Origin: Gordionus sp. m RMFG-2023
Taxonomy: Eukaryota > Nematomorpha > Gordioida > Chordodea > Parachordodidae
NCBI RefSeq assembly: GCF_954871325.1
Contig: NC_088775.1
Location: 85,971,561 to 86,035,560, forward strand
Length of the DNA stretch: 64,000 nucleotides
Direction of reading: 5' to 3'
The notes below the pieces were generated by a model. That model was not told the DNA's origin and made no database searches. It worked only from the letters and a program-made list of their open reading frames with translations. This document shows positions 1 to 11,700 of this stretch, in pieces; position 1 is the first letter of the stretch; every line of letters starts with the position of its first letter. The position numbers and the translations under genes are program-made.

Positions 1-1549
1 TTACAAATGATTTACATATAAAAGATTTTTTAAAAAAGAAATTAGTATTTTAAAGTAAAATTTATGTGAAAATTATCTATTATAAAACTCTAACTAGTAC
101 ATCGCTATAACTCACACAATTTACTAACACAACTCTTAAACTAATATTTCAACTAAATTTTATTCGTCAACTAAATATATATCAAAAAAAAATCCTTCTA
201 ATTATAAAATCTTGTCCCTTTTATACTTTTTTGGGACAAGGAAATCACGAGTTTTACACGTGATATATAAAATCAAGCGACTATTTATAAATATGATAAA
301 TATTAAACAACATGATTATTAAAGAGTAAATAACTTTAAATAATAATATGACAATTTTATCAAAAATCGCTATTCTAAAAAATATTCAAAGATTTGAGCT
401 CAACTGTTGAAAAATTCAGTGTAAATCTTTCATATTTTTACAATTAAATCATACTTATAAAATTTTAAAACATACAATAAATTTAGGATTGCATTCAGAT
501 ATAAAAATTTATTAAATAAAATGCCGACCATTTTTTTACGACTGAGTGTTAAGATAATGGCGCGATGATATATATTTCCTATAATTAGGAATCAATATTC
601 TGGCAGTTAAAAAATGCCATTTTTATTTTTATTTTTCTTCTTATTCTATTCATTGCAAATATTTTTTTTGGACCACGTGTTTATTTCACATTTAAAGGAA
701 TCTATAAATTTATTATTGGTAATAATAGGTAATATTTTTTAAATCATTTAAATCTAATTGTTTCTTTTTTTTCTGACATCTTAGGCTAAGGCCATCATAC
801 TAGATAGTTCTCGTGTTTATGAAAATGAGTGCTACGCTGCATTTTTAATTAGTGCGATTTACTAGCGAAATCAGTCTTTATCGTCACCACTATTATACCT
901 AATAGAATATTTGTGAATGGCTGCCGCGATTTAATTATTTCGTTAGGTTGTCCATATTATAAACAAATATTATATATAATTAGAATTTATACAGGGTAAT
1001 TTTTTTAATATATTTATATATAACGTTTTACCAAAATATTATGGATATTATTATTGAATTTATATAACTAGCAGACGATATAATATTTTTTGATATGAAA
1101 AAGCTCAAAATATCGATATTTTTCCAAAATGATATTTTAAACTTGGTTGCATTTATAGTAAGCGCGATTCTCAGAAGTAATGCGAAATTTCTGCTGTGCA
1201 ATTTAGATAATCAAGCTAAGTTATAATTTATAATTATCAAAATAATGTAATCACCACAACTCTTTAATATTGTCACTTTCACAAATCAGCTGTGTTTCGC
1301 TGGCGATTAATTTCGTATCAGTCATGTTATGACAAAATAAATTAGTGTCTACTATAAATTAAAAATTATTTAATATCTTGTAAAAATAAATATAATATAT
1401 AAAATTTTTATTTGTTTTTATAGAATATCAAGAATATTCTGGAAATAAGGTTAAACCTCAAATTTTGATAAATGATTAAAAGATAGAAAGAAAAAAATAG
1501 TAAAATTTAAACTATTTAAAAAAAAATCATTTCTAAGATGCAGCCCCAG
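1..1549. other. AT-rich flank, no gene seen
   Basis: No open frame here looks coding. The stretch is mostly A/T with a few GC-richer islands near 790-930 and 1140-1330 that I cannot assign. Two small adjacent hairpins at 211-264 are listed separately. Confidence 0.5.
211..264. repeat. two adjacent short hairpins
   Basis: CTTGTCCC at 211-218 pairs perfectly with GGGACAAG at 233-240. ATCACG at 244-249 pairs with CGTGAT at 259-264. They sit 3 bases apart. They could be remnants of a palindromic repeat or a structured RNA end; nothing nearby decides this. Confidence 0.4.
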
Positions 1550-2129
1550 CAGCGTCTACATGAGCGGGAGGGGTAGGAACAGTTTGCATCTTATTTTTTG
1601 GAGGAGGTAGGGGTAAGCTGCTTTAATGCGGGTAGGATAAATTTTTTTGGGGGATTATCTATTAAATTTTGAGATGAAATAGGACAAAATTTATTGCTGT
1701 AAAAATTAATATTTTTATTATAGTATTATTATAATACAATTCATCGACCAAATCTATATATTGCAAACAATCATACACATTGTTTTCCAAATAAACTATC
1801 CTTTTAAATATAATTCAAAAGGTTTAGATATTTTAGCAAGCTCATAATGCCATAATAATTAATCCATTGTAAATAATGGAGGTTTTAATTAAATTTATTA
1901 TCTAAAAAATAAATTCTTTATATTCACAAAATATCGATACTTGGTAGTAGAGATAGATTAATTTAAGTTATCCTTTATAAATTCTTTGAAAAGAGTATCA
2001 ATAAATAAATGGGCGAAAATAATGATAAAGAGACACCGCCGCCGAAGCCGGCGGGGATTTTTTAGAAGGGTAGGCAAAGGTTTTTGAAGGGGGTTTGCAT
2101 CCAGTGAAAATCCTGTCACGTAGACGCTG
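1550..2129. mobile_element. hAT-type miniature inverted-repeat element (candidate)
   Basis: The left end reads CAGCGTCTACATGA (from 1550) and the right end, read on the other strand, CAGCGTCTACGTGA (to 2129), so 13 of 14 terminal bases match. The flanking octamers AGCCCCAG (1542-1549) and AGCCTCTA (2130-2137) agree at 5 of 8 positions, which suits an aged 8-bp target duplication as made by hAT transposases. G-rich subterminal stretches lie just inside both ends. No coding capacity is seen, so this is a non-autonomous copy. Confidence 0.55.
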
Positions 2130-2529
2130 AGCCTCTAACATGTAAATTTGAAAATTATAAGCTTAGGATGGAAAATCCTATGAAGTTGGGAAATAGAGAT
2201 TTCAGGATTTCTATCTGCAGTATTTGTCGAGTGTTTCAAATTTGTTATTAATATTATTTAAAACTTGTATAACATATGATATTAGAAGTAGTAATTTTCA
2301 TCAAGACAGGCCAGTCGAATTTATTTAAATATTAAATTAGAAAAATTTAATATTTTTCTTGATTGTAAAAAAAAATATTCTTATAAATAAAAAAATATTA
2401 GAGCCAGTTTCTTGTGAGAATTTTAAAATATATCCATTTATTTGACAAAATGTTATCAAAATTTAAGCCCGACCAGACCTCGCCCAAAATTATTTAAAAA
2501 AATGTTAGGCCCAACTCAGTTCTCTTTTT

Positions 2530-2850
2530 CAGGTCTAAATGTAAAATTATGGTAACTTTTAGAATATAGATTTTTGATTGATTGAATTTTATAATGACGT
2601 CAATATAATTATGATTTTAAAACATGTGCAACAAATTTATCAAAATCTTCATTAACATTAAAAAATTTACAAAAGTGATGTTTACCAATTTTTAGAATAA
2701 AAAAGTATAAAATATGAAAGAAATTTTTCCCCCAGCCGTGCACCGCCGATATGAAAATCGTGGCACACCGGCGTGATTTAATTGCGGCGTTTGTAGCGCA
2801 ACCAAAAAAGTAGACGGCCGGCCAACGGCCGACGTTTGCAGATACATGGT
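2530..2850 (-). mobile_element. hAT relic, related to the element at 7962-15115
   Basis: Read on the minus strand, this segment starts with GC-rich CGGCC repeats (2745-2845). It ends with a stretch (about 2590-2530) closely similar to 13,570-13,635, just upstream of the hAT transposase segment of the element at 7962-15115: both share the ATTCAATCAATCAAAAATC core and then AAAGTTACCATAATTTTACAT. It is therefore a 5' fragment of the same family in opposite orientation. It lacks the inserted LINEs, so it shows roughly what that family looked like before LINE insertion. Confidence 0.6.
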
Positions 2851-4015
2851 CAAAATATATTATAATAATTATATAATTATTTGAAATTCTCAAATTATAC
2901 CACCTTTTTTTTCATATTTAAATTACCGCCTTTACAGATAACACATATATTCTATCGGTAAACGATAAAATTAATATTACAAAAATATAAGTAATAAGTT
3001 AAGATAAAATTAAAAAATAACCACAAAATATTAATTGTGAAAAATGTATCAAGAAAAAAATTAAAATATTTATTAATCTCCCACAAACAATAATTATCTC
3101 AAAAATACTTTAACCATGTAAATATATATATAATCATATTTACATATATAATATCCCAACAATTACATATACGAATCTTTTATATTATATTATAAAAAAT
3201 CTTTCTAAGATAATCGAAAACGCATAGACCATTTTTAAAAATGGTCTTATTTAACAACATTATATAGAAAATCATAAGTTGCAAATATTATAATGTTGTT
3301 TTTTAAATAGAGGATGTAAATTAATAGCTTTAGATATATTTGGTTTAGATAAGTCGCTAGCTCTCTTTATTATTATGAGAATTGGGTAGATTGTCAGAAC
3401 CAAAATTTATCCCTTTACTATTCTGCTTTAAACTAATAAATGACTTTTGAAAGTGTCCTTCTTGATATTTTAATAATATCTTTAATATTGGAAATAAATT
3501 ATCAATCACGCCCTCCTCTCCTCCCTTAGGCGCGTAACCAATGGGGGGGGGGAAGGGGGAAATCCCCCTATAGCAAACTTTACTGTTTTCATAAATATCA
3601 TTTTAAGCTAATAAAAATTGTACCCCCCCCCCCCCCACCCCCAATCAAAATCAAATATTTGAATATCAATTTTCAAACATAAAACTTATTTTTATAAATA
3701 AATTTTAATAAAATTTCCTTTCCTTGGAGTACATTAACATTATTCAAAATATTAATAAAATGGAAAAATTTTTAGTCAAAGAGATTTAAATCAAACGGTA
3801 ATTTATTTTATTATTATATATAATTATTTTATTAAATTTAAAATTATTAGTGAGTTAGAATTATTAAGTATAATATTTTAATTATTAATAAATATCTATA
3901 TTTTTTAAATATTTTTCATTTTTACTTCCATTTTGTAAAACAGAAAAAATAGAAATACAAAAGGTAAATAAGGCTGAGAAAAAAGAGTAATGTGCCGTCA
4001 GAAGCGATATAATTA
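2851..4015. other. AT-rich intergenic stretch with G and C tracts
   Basis: No gene recognised. It contains a G run near 3543-3560 and a C run near 3624-3642 that face each other 80 bases apart. It also contains a small palindrome around ACAACATTATA...TATAATGTTGT at 3256-3302. Confidence 0.5.
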
Positions 4016-4270
4016 TTGAATTCAATTGATCAATCAGAGTTTATCATTGCTGCTAGTTGCATCAATAAATTACTTTACTATAGCTCATTACTTTGTATAA
4101 ATTTACAAAAACCAAATTTAGATTTGGCGGAAAAAATATATGAACAGGTAGATACAATAAGAATGAATGTAGATGAATATTTTCATAATATTTATCTAGA
4201 CGTTGAATCGAAGGTTAAATTTTATGATATAACACTAATTAAACTTCGCCTAGACCTAGGCAATTATTGA
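4016..4270 (+). pseudogene. unidentified coding-like fragment
   Basis: An 84-codon open stretch without an ATG start, with richer amino-acid composition than the surrounding A/T filler: a cysteine-containing helix-like start, then IYEQVDTIRMNVDEYF. Further coding-like patches follow in shifting frames at about 4500-4830. The pattern suggests a decayed gene or a set of exons. I do not recognise the family. It lies about 1.3 kb upstream of the CAF-1 gene on the same strand, but upstream stops rule it out as a direct 5' extension of that gene's first exon. Integrator-like or nucleoporin-like origin crossed my mind without adequate support. Confidence 0.3.
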
Positions 4271-5029
4271 GATATAAAATAAATATTGGCTCAACTGAAT
4301 AATATTATAAAATATCCATTTTCATCCCATTCTTAGATACTTTTATATCGCTAATAAAAGTACGGTTTTTATATAAAAAACAAGTCTTTAGCAATCTTCA
4401 AGTTTTATTACCCAAAGATCCTTCTTCGTTTTCTAATGCCACTATTGGTAAAATATAATATTTAGCAAAATTTTATTCCTATGATATTGATATAGAAATA
4501 AATTTAATCAGTGAATTTGAATTGTGATAAATATTTACTACGTTTAGCTATTTTACCTGAGCATGCTATTGATGCGTTCGTAAATAAATTTTGGCTCAAT
4601 TTCCTAATATTTTGAAGTTGTTTTATATTCTTTAATGTTTGCCTATTACAACATGTACGAATGAATTCCAACTTGAGAAGGTTGAAAACATATTTACTAA
4701 AATATCCACAGAGATTTGGTTCGAATTGGCAATATTTCCAAGAAAATTAATATACACACTACTAAAAGTATCTTCAATAAAAAAAATTATATATATTGTA
4801 TGAGAATTTAATCTGAGGCTAGTTTTTAGCAAATTTTATAAAAAAATGACATTAAACTTTATTTCAACTTTACATTAAAAAAACCTTATTAAATATAATA
4901 TACCTAACTTAAAATATTAAAAAATAGGCTTGTAATATCCATAAGCACGAATTAGTAAATAATAGTTAAAAATAGAAATATAATTATTATTAATTATGAA
5001 TAATTTAATAAAGTAGCTAAAACATAAAA

Positions 5030-5119
5030 CCCGGCCGAAGGCCAGGTAAAGGGGGTTTGGGAGTAAAGCCCCCAAAAATATTCCCTCCCCCTTTCCATAA
5101 GAAGATCCTGGATACACTG
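5030..5119 (-). mobile_element. end fragment of a GC-hairpin hAT miniature element
   Basis: On the minus strand from 5119, the sequence CAGTGTATCCAGGATCTTC and the G-rich stretch after it follow the layout of the intact miniature element at 46232-46656 (CAGTGGCGTAGCTAGGA, then a G run). Both then carry GGCCTTCGGCC-type GC-rich inverted repeats leading into GGGTTT. Only one terminus is recognisable here; the other appears lost. Confidence 0.5.
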
Positions 5120-5543
5120 CCCCCAATGTAGGTCTTACTTTAATGCAATGTTCAGAAAATAATTTCGGGCAGCTGCATCTCAATTGTGCGAAAGTATTTT
5201 TCCTAAAAATTGAATTATTTTTTATGTTTATATACAAATGGTTTTTTTTAAATTTTGCCGAAAACGCAATTATATTACGTTTTCCCAGGCCAAATCTTGA
5301 CTAGTTTGCACATTACTACTTAAGATACAATTTTTAAAATTAAATACAAAGTAAAAATGCTTTAATTTGTATACTATAAAGCTAAAAAAGATAAACAGCT
5401 AAACACTTCACTCAGAAGCGTTAATAAATTTTTAACATAGTGTCTAAATGTTGACAAGGCATATACGCCTATCCATTTAAATGCCGCCAGATTGGAATTT
5501 AAAGCATATCATAGACATACCTTTTTCTTTCTATTTATAAACT

Positions 5544-5740
5544 ATGGATGATATAATGATCATGGAAAGTGAATCAGAATATAACACTGATTCACCGAAA
5601 AAAATGAAAACTGATGACAAGACGTGTAAAACCCCACAAAGTAAAAAGAAAACTTTTAGCATCGAAGATTTGAATAGGAGCAGAGAGAAAAAAATCGAAT
5701 TGAAACGAAAAAGAGAGAGTGAAAAATTAGAACGAGACAA
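5544..5740 (+). CDS. CAC1: CAF-1 large subunit, exon 1
   Basis: Encodes residues 1-66 (the last codon is split). It begins MDDIMIMESESEYN, an acidic start. It then becomes lysine/arginine-rich, leading into the KER region with SREKKIELKRKRESEKLERDK. An in-frame stop lies two codons upstream, so the ATG at 5544 is the only good start. The donor is GTAAAT at 5741; the following intron is 161 nt. Confidence 0.85.
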
Positions 5741-8700
5741 GTAAATAATTTTTTTAATATTCCTAAATAGTGATATATTCTATTTGAATAATATTGTTTC
5801 TAAGTATATAATAATTTTCATATAATTTTTTAGAAATTAATTGATATATACTTACTTATTACTTAACATTTGAGACTTTTATATATTTGAATTGGTTATA
5901 GGGAGAAGGAAGAAAAGAGATTGCACAATGAATTTCTTAAAAAAGAAAAAGAACTTATTAAAGATTCACAAAATAAATTAAGAGAGAAGGAAAGACTCGA
6001 GAAGGAAAAGATTAGAAAAGCAAAAGAAAATGAAAGAGTGGAAAAGGAAAAGATCAGAAAAGCAAAAGAAGATGAAAGAATGGAAAAAGAAAAGGAGCAG
6101 CAAGAAAAAGAAATGAAAATGAGCAAAGAACAAGAAAAGGTTTTTTTTAATATTGGTTCAACATAGTACAGTATTTATTTATAGATAATTAAACAAAAAC
6201 AAGCATTTAGAAATTTCTTTAAAGCAAAAAATATAGTAGATTCAAAAGTAAAATATATTAATTATGATCTATAATTGCTTTATTTAAATATAGGGAAACA
6301 AGATTATTAAAGACACCTCTTTAAGAAATGTTTTATTTTTTAAGCCATTTGTTTTAAAAAAAGATATGAAGTTAGCCCCTTTAAAGAGAATTTTATTTAC
6401 CAACACACAAGAAAACTTTGACACAAAATCACAAGTATGAAAAAATTAAATATAATAAAAATCTATAATTATAATTTTACATTAATATAGAAATTCATAT
6501 GATATTTCATTGACAATTTAGATATAATTTTTTTTTTGCCAGTTTTTTTATTTTGATAAGCAAAAGTAAGTGATTTTTTGGTTTCCCTGCTCTAGATAAT
6601 TTTATGGGATTATCAAATAAAGAATTTATTATAATTAGTAGTGTTGTTAAATAACTGAGCCAGCCAGTTTAACCCTAAGGCTCAGGAGTTGGCTTAAGCT
6701 GACTTCTGAACCAAAATTTATTTATTTTATTATGACATTTTAAAATTATAATTATGTATAAATAGTATGCCATCTCCATTTTGAGTGAAAAAATGATACA
6801 GAATAAAGCTAGCTTGATGAGCAACATGAGTGGGCTAGCTGAATCTGTGCCAGAACTTTTAGGTTGCTCGTTTATTTATTTATAACTATAAGTAAATATA
6901 TTTAAAAACTATTATCCCCCAGTCCAATCCCTATTTTTTAAAAATAATTTCTGTTCATGCCTAATATTTTTTAGAAATTTCAAACTATGCCAGGCTTAAA
7001 TCTTTAATTGTCAAATAAATTGTTAATTCTTGTAAGTAACAATGTTAATATTCTTTATCTGTAGAATATTTTTTTTTTAACTATAAAAGAAATAAATTTT
7101 TCTATATTTAAATAAATTGCTGGGCAGACAATTAATTTTTAATTTGGGTTGGGATTTTCAGGACAAATAAAAAAATTTTGTTTAAAAATGGGCCAGACAG
7201 GACAATTTTTTAAAAAAATTTTGGGCCAAGCAGGGGTTGAACAATTAGGCCATATGCAGATCACTAATTTGTAACTCTTATTTAAAATTTAAATAATATT
7301 TTACTTTTTGCAAAGTGATTAATTTTTTATTTATTTTACTAAATTTGTTTTTTTATTGCCTAATGTAATAATTTTTAATTATTATTTTATAGTAATTACA
7401 GTGTTGTGATGATTTAATGAAACATATTGATGATTAAATTAAAACTCATCCATATTAAATTATTTTCTTTGCAAAAATAATTAAAATAACAAAAGAAGTA
7501 ATAAAAGAATTTTCAATAATGCTTTGTCTCTATTTTGGTTATGTATATGTATGCTTATGCCATGTTGTAAATGGAAAAATAACAAAATTAGAAGCTGCTT
7601 GTAAATATATTAAACATACAATTACAAATAAAAAAATAGAAGTTGTTAATATTTAAAAAAATAAAAATAATAAATTAGTAGAGGAATGATGCCAATGACA
7701 ACCAGACAAATATAAATAATAAGAAAAAATTAAATTTAATATTGTAAAATTTTTTTAATATTTATATTATATAAATATATGCATTCCTTACTTAATTCAA
7801 TTATAATATAAAAAATATTAAAGTAAAGTAGATAAAATGGCACTAAAAGCAAAATTAATCTTAGATGTTTTTGTGTTTTTACTATTTTCTTAAAATGTAT
7901 AAGTTTTTTAAAAACTAAATTATTATTCTTAAAATTAGCCAAAAGAAAGTATTATAATTAGACCTGTGCTCTGGCCAGCCATTGGATGGCCGCCAGCCTT
8001 TTTTAATTACGCCGAAAATGCCGCCGTTTAAGAAAATCACGTCAGGGTTAATAAGTAGAAGCGAGGAAAAAAGAAGGAGGAGAGATAAAAAAGAAAATGA
8101 GACCGAATAATGTTTTATTTTTTTGTTATCTTTATTGTTTTTCTTTATTATAAATTTTTATGTATTACTATAATATTTGACAATTGAAATGAATATAAAA
8201 TAATGAATATAAAAAATATTTAGTGAAATAAGAAGTGTATAATGGTTTTATGATTAATTAAGGGGAAAAGAAGGGATTAATCTAGGATGGCTTGATTTAG
8301 CCAGAATTTTAAGTCTGGTTTATTTTGGGATATATTGATTAGAAATAGGTTGCTAACGTTGTTAAGTTTCAAAATATAAAGAATATGACCATACCAGAAA
8401 TTATGGTATAAATGGTAGTTTCTTGCTTTTTGAATTGGAGGGTTTGTGAGAGATAGCATCTGAAATGGTACTATAGTGGTCATGTCTAAGAGTGTGACAT
8501 AGGAGTTAGATTTTTCTGTAGGTTAGAAGTCTGTAGAGGGGGAGAATGTTGCATATATTTAGGAGATTGAAATTTAAATAATTATCGGATATCTTATATT
8601 TAAGATATTTCTTAGAGATTTATTGATGAAAGTTTGAGTTTTATGTAGATTCGATCTAGAATTATCCCAAGATTCTATTCTATATGTTAATGAAGGGATA

Positions 8701-11700
8701 ATAAAAGATTTGAAGACTTTAACTTTAAATTTATTAGAGAGATTGGAGTGCCAGAATTTGTTGAGGGAGAAAATTATTTTTGAAGTTTTAGTAATAGCAG
8801 ACGAAATATCTGGTTTAACTGATCCTTTAGAATTAATTGTGATACCATGATAATTGAACGAGTTATTGAAAATGAAAGTTTTATTATTAAAGGATAATTG
8901 TTGAAATTTGGGCGAAGTAGATAAGAAAATAGTTTTTTTGAAATTAATTTTTAGATTCATTAGTTGAAGATTAGATGATAATGTTGTTAAAATATGGTTA
9001 ATATAGTTGTAGTCTTCTGTACTTATGAGAAATTGCAGGAATGAATTAAATCGCTGATTATTAAATTAGGGACAAGAGGCAGCCTTGTTTGATCCCACAT
9101 TTGGTTTTGAAAAAAGGGGAGACGAGGTTATTATGTTTAATATTAACGAAGCTATTTTCATATGTAAACATTATAATTTTGATGAAATGCGGATTGATTT
9201 TGTATTTAAAGAGAGTGTGCCATAAAAATTCATGTTTGATTGAGTCAAAGGCTTTAGAGATGTCTATAAAAATGAAGGTGTCAATTTTGAGAAGGTGAGC
9301 TTTCTCAAGTCTAATCTTTAAAGACGTAATCAGTTCTACTGTATTGCGACCCTTTCTAAATGAAGCTATAGAGTTGTGAGTGTTGACTTCAATGGTTTTG
9401 ATGATGTGATTGAGGATGAATGTAGTGAGGATTTTGTAAAAAGGGGAGGTTAAGGTAATTCCTCTATAATCATGGATGGAGGAGGGGTTAAGAATTTTTG
9501 GGAGGATAGTAGAATTACACCATTTGGGGGGAAAAGTAACTGAATTCCATATTTTATTTAAGGTAGGAAAAAGAAGATTAGTAATCGTTTCAGGGAAAAT
9601 TTTTAAGAGTTAGTTATGGGTATTGTCAGAAGTTGCTTTGTGATTTTTTAAATTTTTTATTATTGTAATAAATTCATTCTTGTTAAGAGGAAAAGGGGGT
9701 GTGTGATAGAATTTGGGATGAGGAAATTATTTTGGGAGAAGGGAATTTGTTGTTAAATACAATAGGGATCGATAATGGTCTGTAAAAATGTTTAATTGAT
9801 CTTTTGGGTTTTTGATTGTAAGCTTGCCAATTTTTAAGATATGATATTTTTTATCATTAGAAGAAGTAACAAATTTAAGAGTTTTAAAGACATCATAAAG
9901 ATTGTTGGAACGTTTAAAATCGGAAATGAGATTGAGATTAGATGAAATATAATTACGTTTATCTTTTTTAATAGATTTTTTGATTTGATTCAATTTGAAT
10001 TTGATGGAAGCATTCTTTTTTAATTTTCATCTATTTTTGGCAGGTAGAGATAGTATTAGTTGGGTGGTGTGAGGACTAATCCAATCTGGATAAATTGTCC
10101 TGATGTTTAGGTGGGAGTTGGCCGATTTAATAATAGCATTATGAATATATTGCCATGAGATGTCAGTGGGAATTGATTTTAAATCATTGTGGAATTTGGT
10201 GGCTAATGTAGGGATAGTTAAATTATTTACATTGTAAGATTTCTTAATTGAGGGGGAAGGTATATTGATCCTAGATTTGTTAAGATTTTTCAATAGGTAA
10301 GGTTTGATGAATAGGTTCAGGAAGATAGGACGGTGATCTGAGAGAAGGTCGAAATCATTTAAGATGGAGAAATTACGGATAAATGAGGACATTTTCCTAC
10401 TGGTGATTAAGAAATCAAGTTGACTTTTATATGGTGAGTTGTATTTAAAGAAGGTGAAATAAATATTGTTTTTGTTTGAAAAAGGTAAATTTTAAAGTTG
10501 AATTTATTACATATTTCAATTATTATTTTGCCGTTATTATTAGTAGTTTGATTTAAAGCTGCATGACCTACTATACTATCAATGTTTTCATTGCCCATTT
10601 TATATTAAAATCTCCTCCAATGATTATGAAGTGATTGGGGTTAATTTGTTTAAGGTAACTAGTCAGGGAGGAAATGAAGGTAGGATATTCTGAAGGTTTA
10701 GCTGGTGCATAGATATTAATGAGGTAAATTTTTTTACCTTTAGAATTTAATGTAATACTAGCAATTCTATCATTGAATGGAGTGAAGTTTGAAATAAATT
10801 TCAGAAATGAGTCTTTGATGATGAATGCAACACCATTGTGGATAGTGAAGAGATTAGAGTTTAATATTGTAAAACCTCCTAAATTTTTTTATATTATTGA
10901 TGATGAGAGATTATTGTGTTAAAATAATGTTAATATCATAATGATCAAGGAGTTTCCTAAGAATAGTTATTTTTGAAAGTAGGCCAGGAATGTTGTAGGA
11001 ATAGATTGTAAGACTTTTGAAAATTGACATAATATTTATTTTAAGGTATGTTGGAAAGGAGAATTTAATATTTGAAGCAAATGAGAAAATGGAAAAAGAC
11101 GATACTGAGAATGTTGAGAAACAAAAAAGCAGACGAGAAAAAGAGTGAAAAAAGATGGCACCATGAAATAGTGCTAAAAAAATATACTAGATATTAATAT
11201 ATTTTAGGAGATAAGGGTGATTTTATGGTTACATTTTAAATACTGGTTTATATTATTTGAAAAAGTGAGTGTTAATGAGATTAAAAAAAATTGAAGCTTA
11301 AATAAAAGTAAAAAAGAATCAGGTAGTAGAAAGCAATGAAGAACATTAATAATAATACTTGATAAGCTTGAATATTTTGGAAATGTAAAAGGATAATATA
11401 ATTTTGAAAAAGATTGATGATTAAGGTAAATGTGAGAGAAGAAAGAAAATTTCTTTTAATCTAGAAAATATAAAAAATTAAAATATGAAAATAATAACTT
11501 GACTAAGATGACTTCTGAGTTATGTGTAATCATCAACAAATAGTAAGATAGGTAATTTAATGTGCACACAAATGTTTCCAGAGAAATCTTCGGCAACCTT
11601 ATCATCTAACCAAAATATTAGTATTAAAAATTTTTTTTCTTCCAACACTCACAACTCTATAGCTTCATTTAGAAAGGGTCGCAATACAGTAGAACTGATT

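Noticed and set aside
2609-2893. 94-codon minus-strand frame as a gene
   Set aside because: It is built from the GC-rich subterminal repeats of the hAT relic at 2530-2850 and has no family resemblance.
5531-6126. Minus-strand open frames over CAF-1 exons 1 and 2
   Set aside because: Serine/phenylalanine-rich readings produced by the complement of AAA/GAA codons of the KER helix; antisense shadows.
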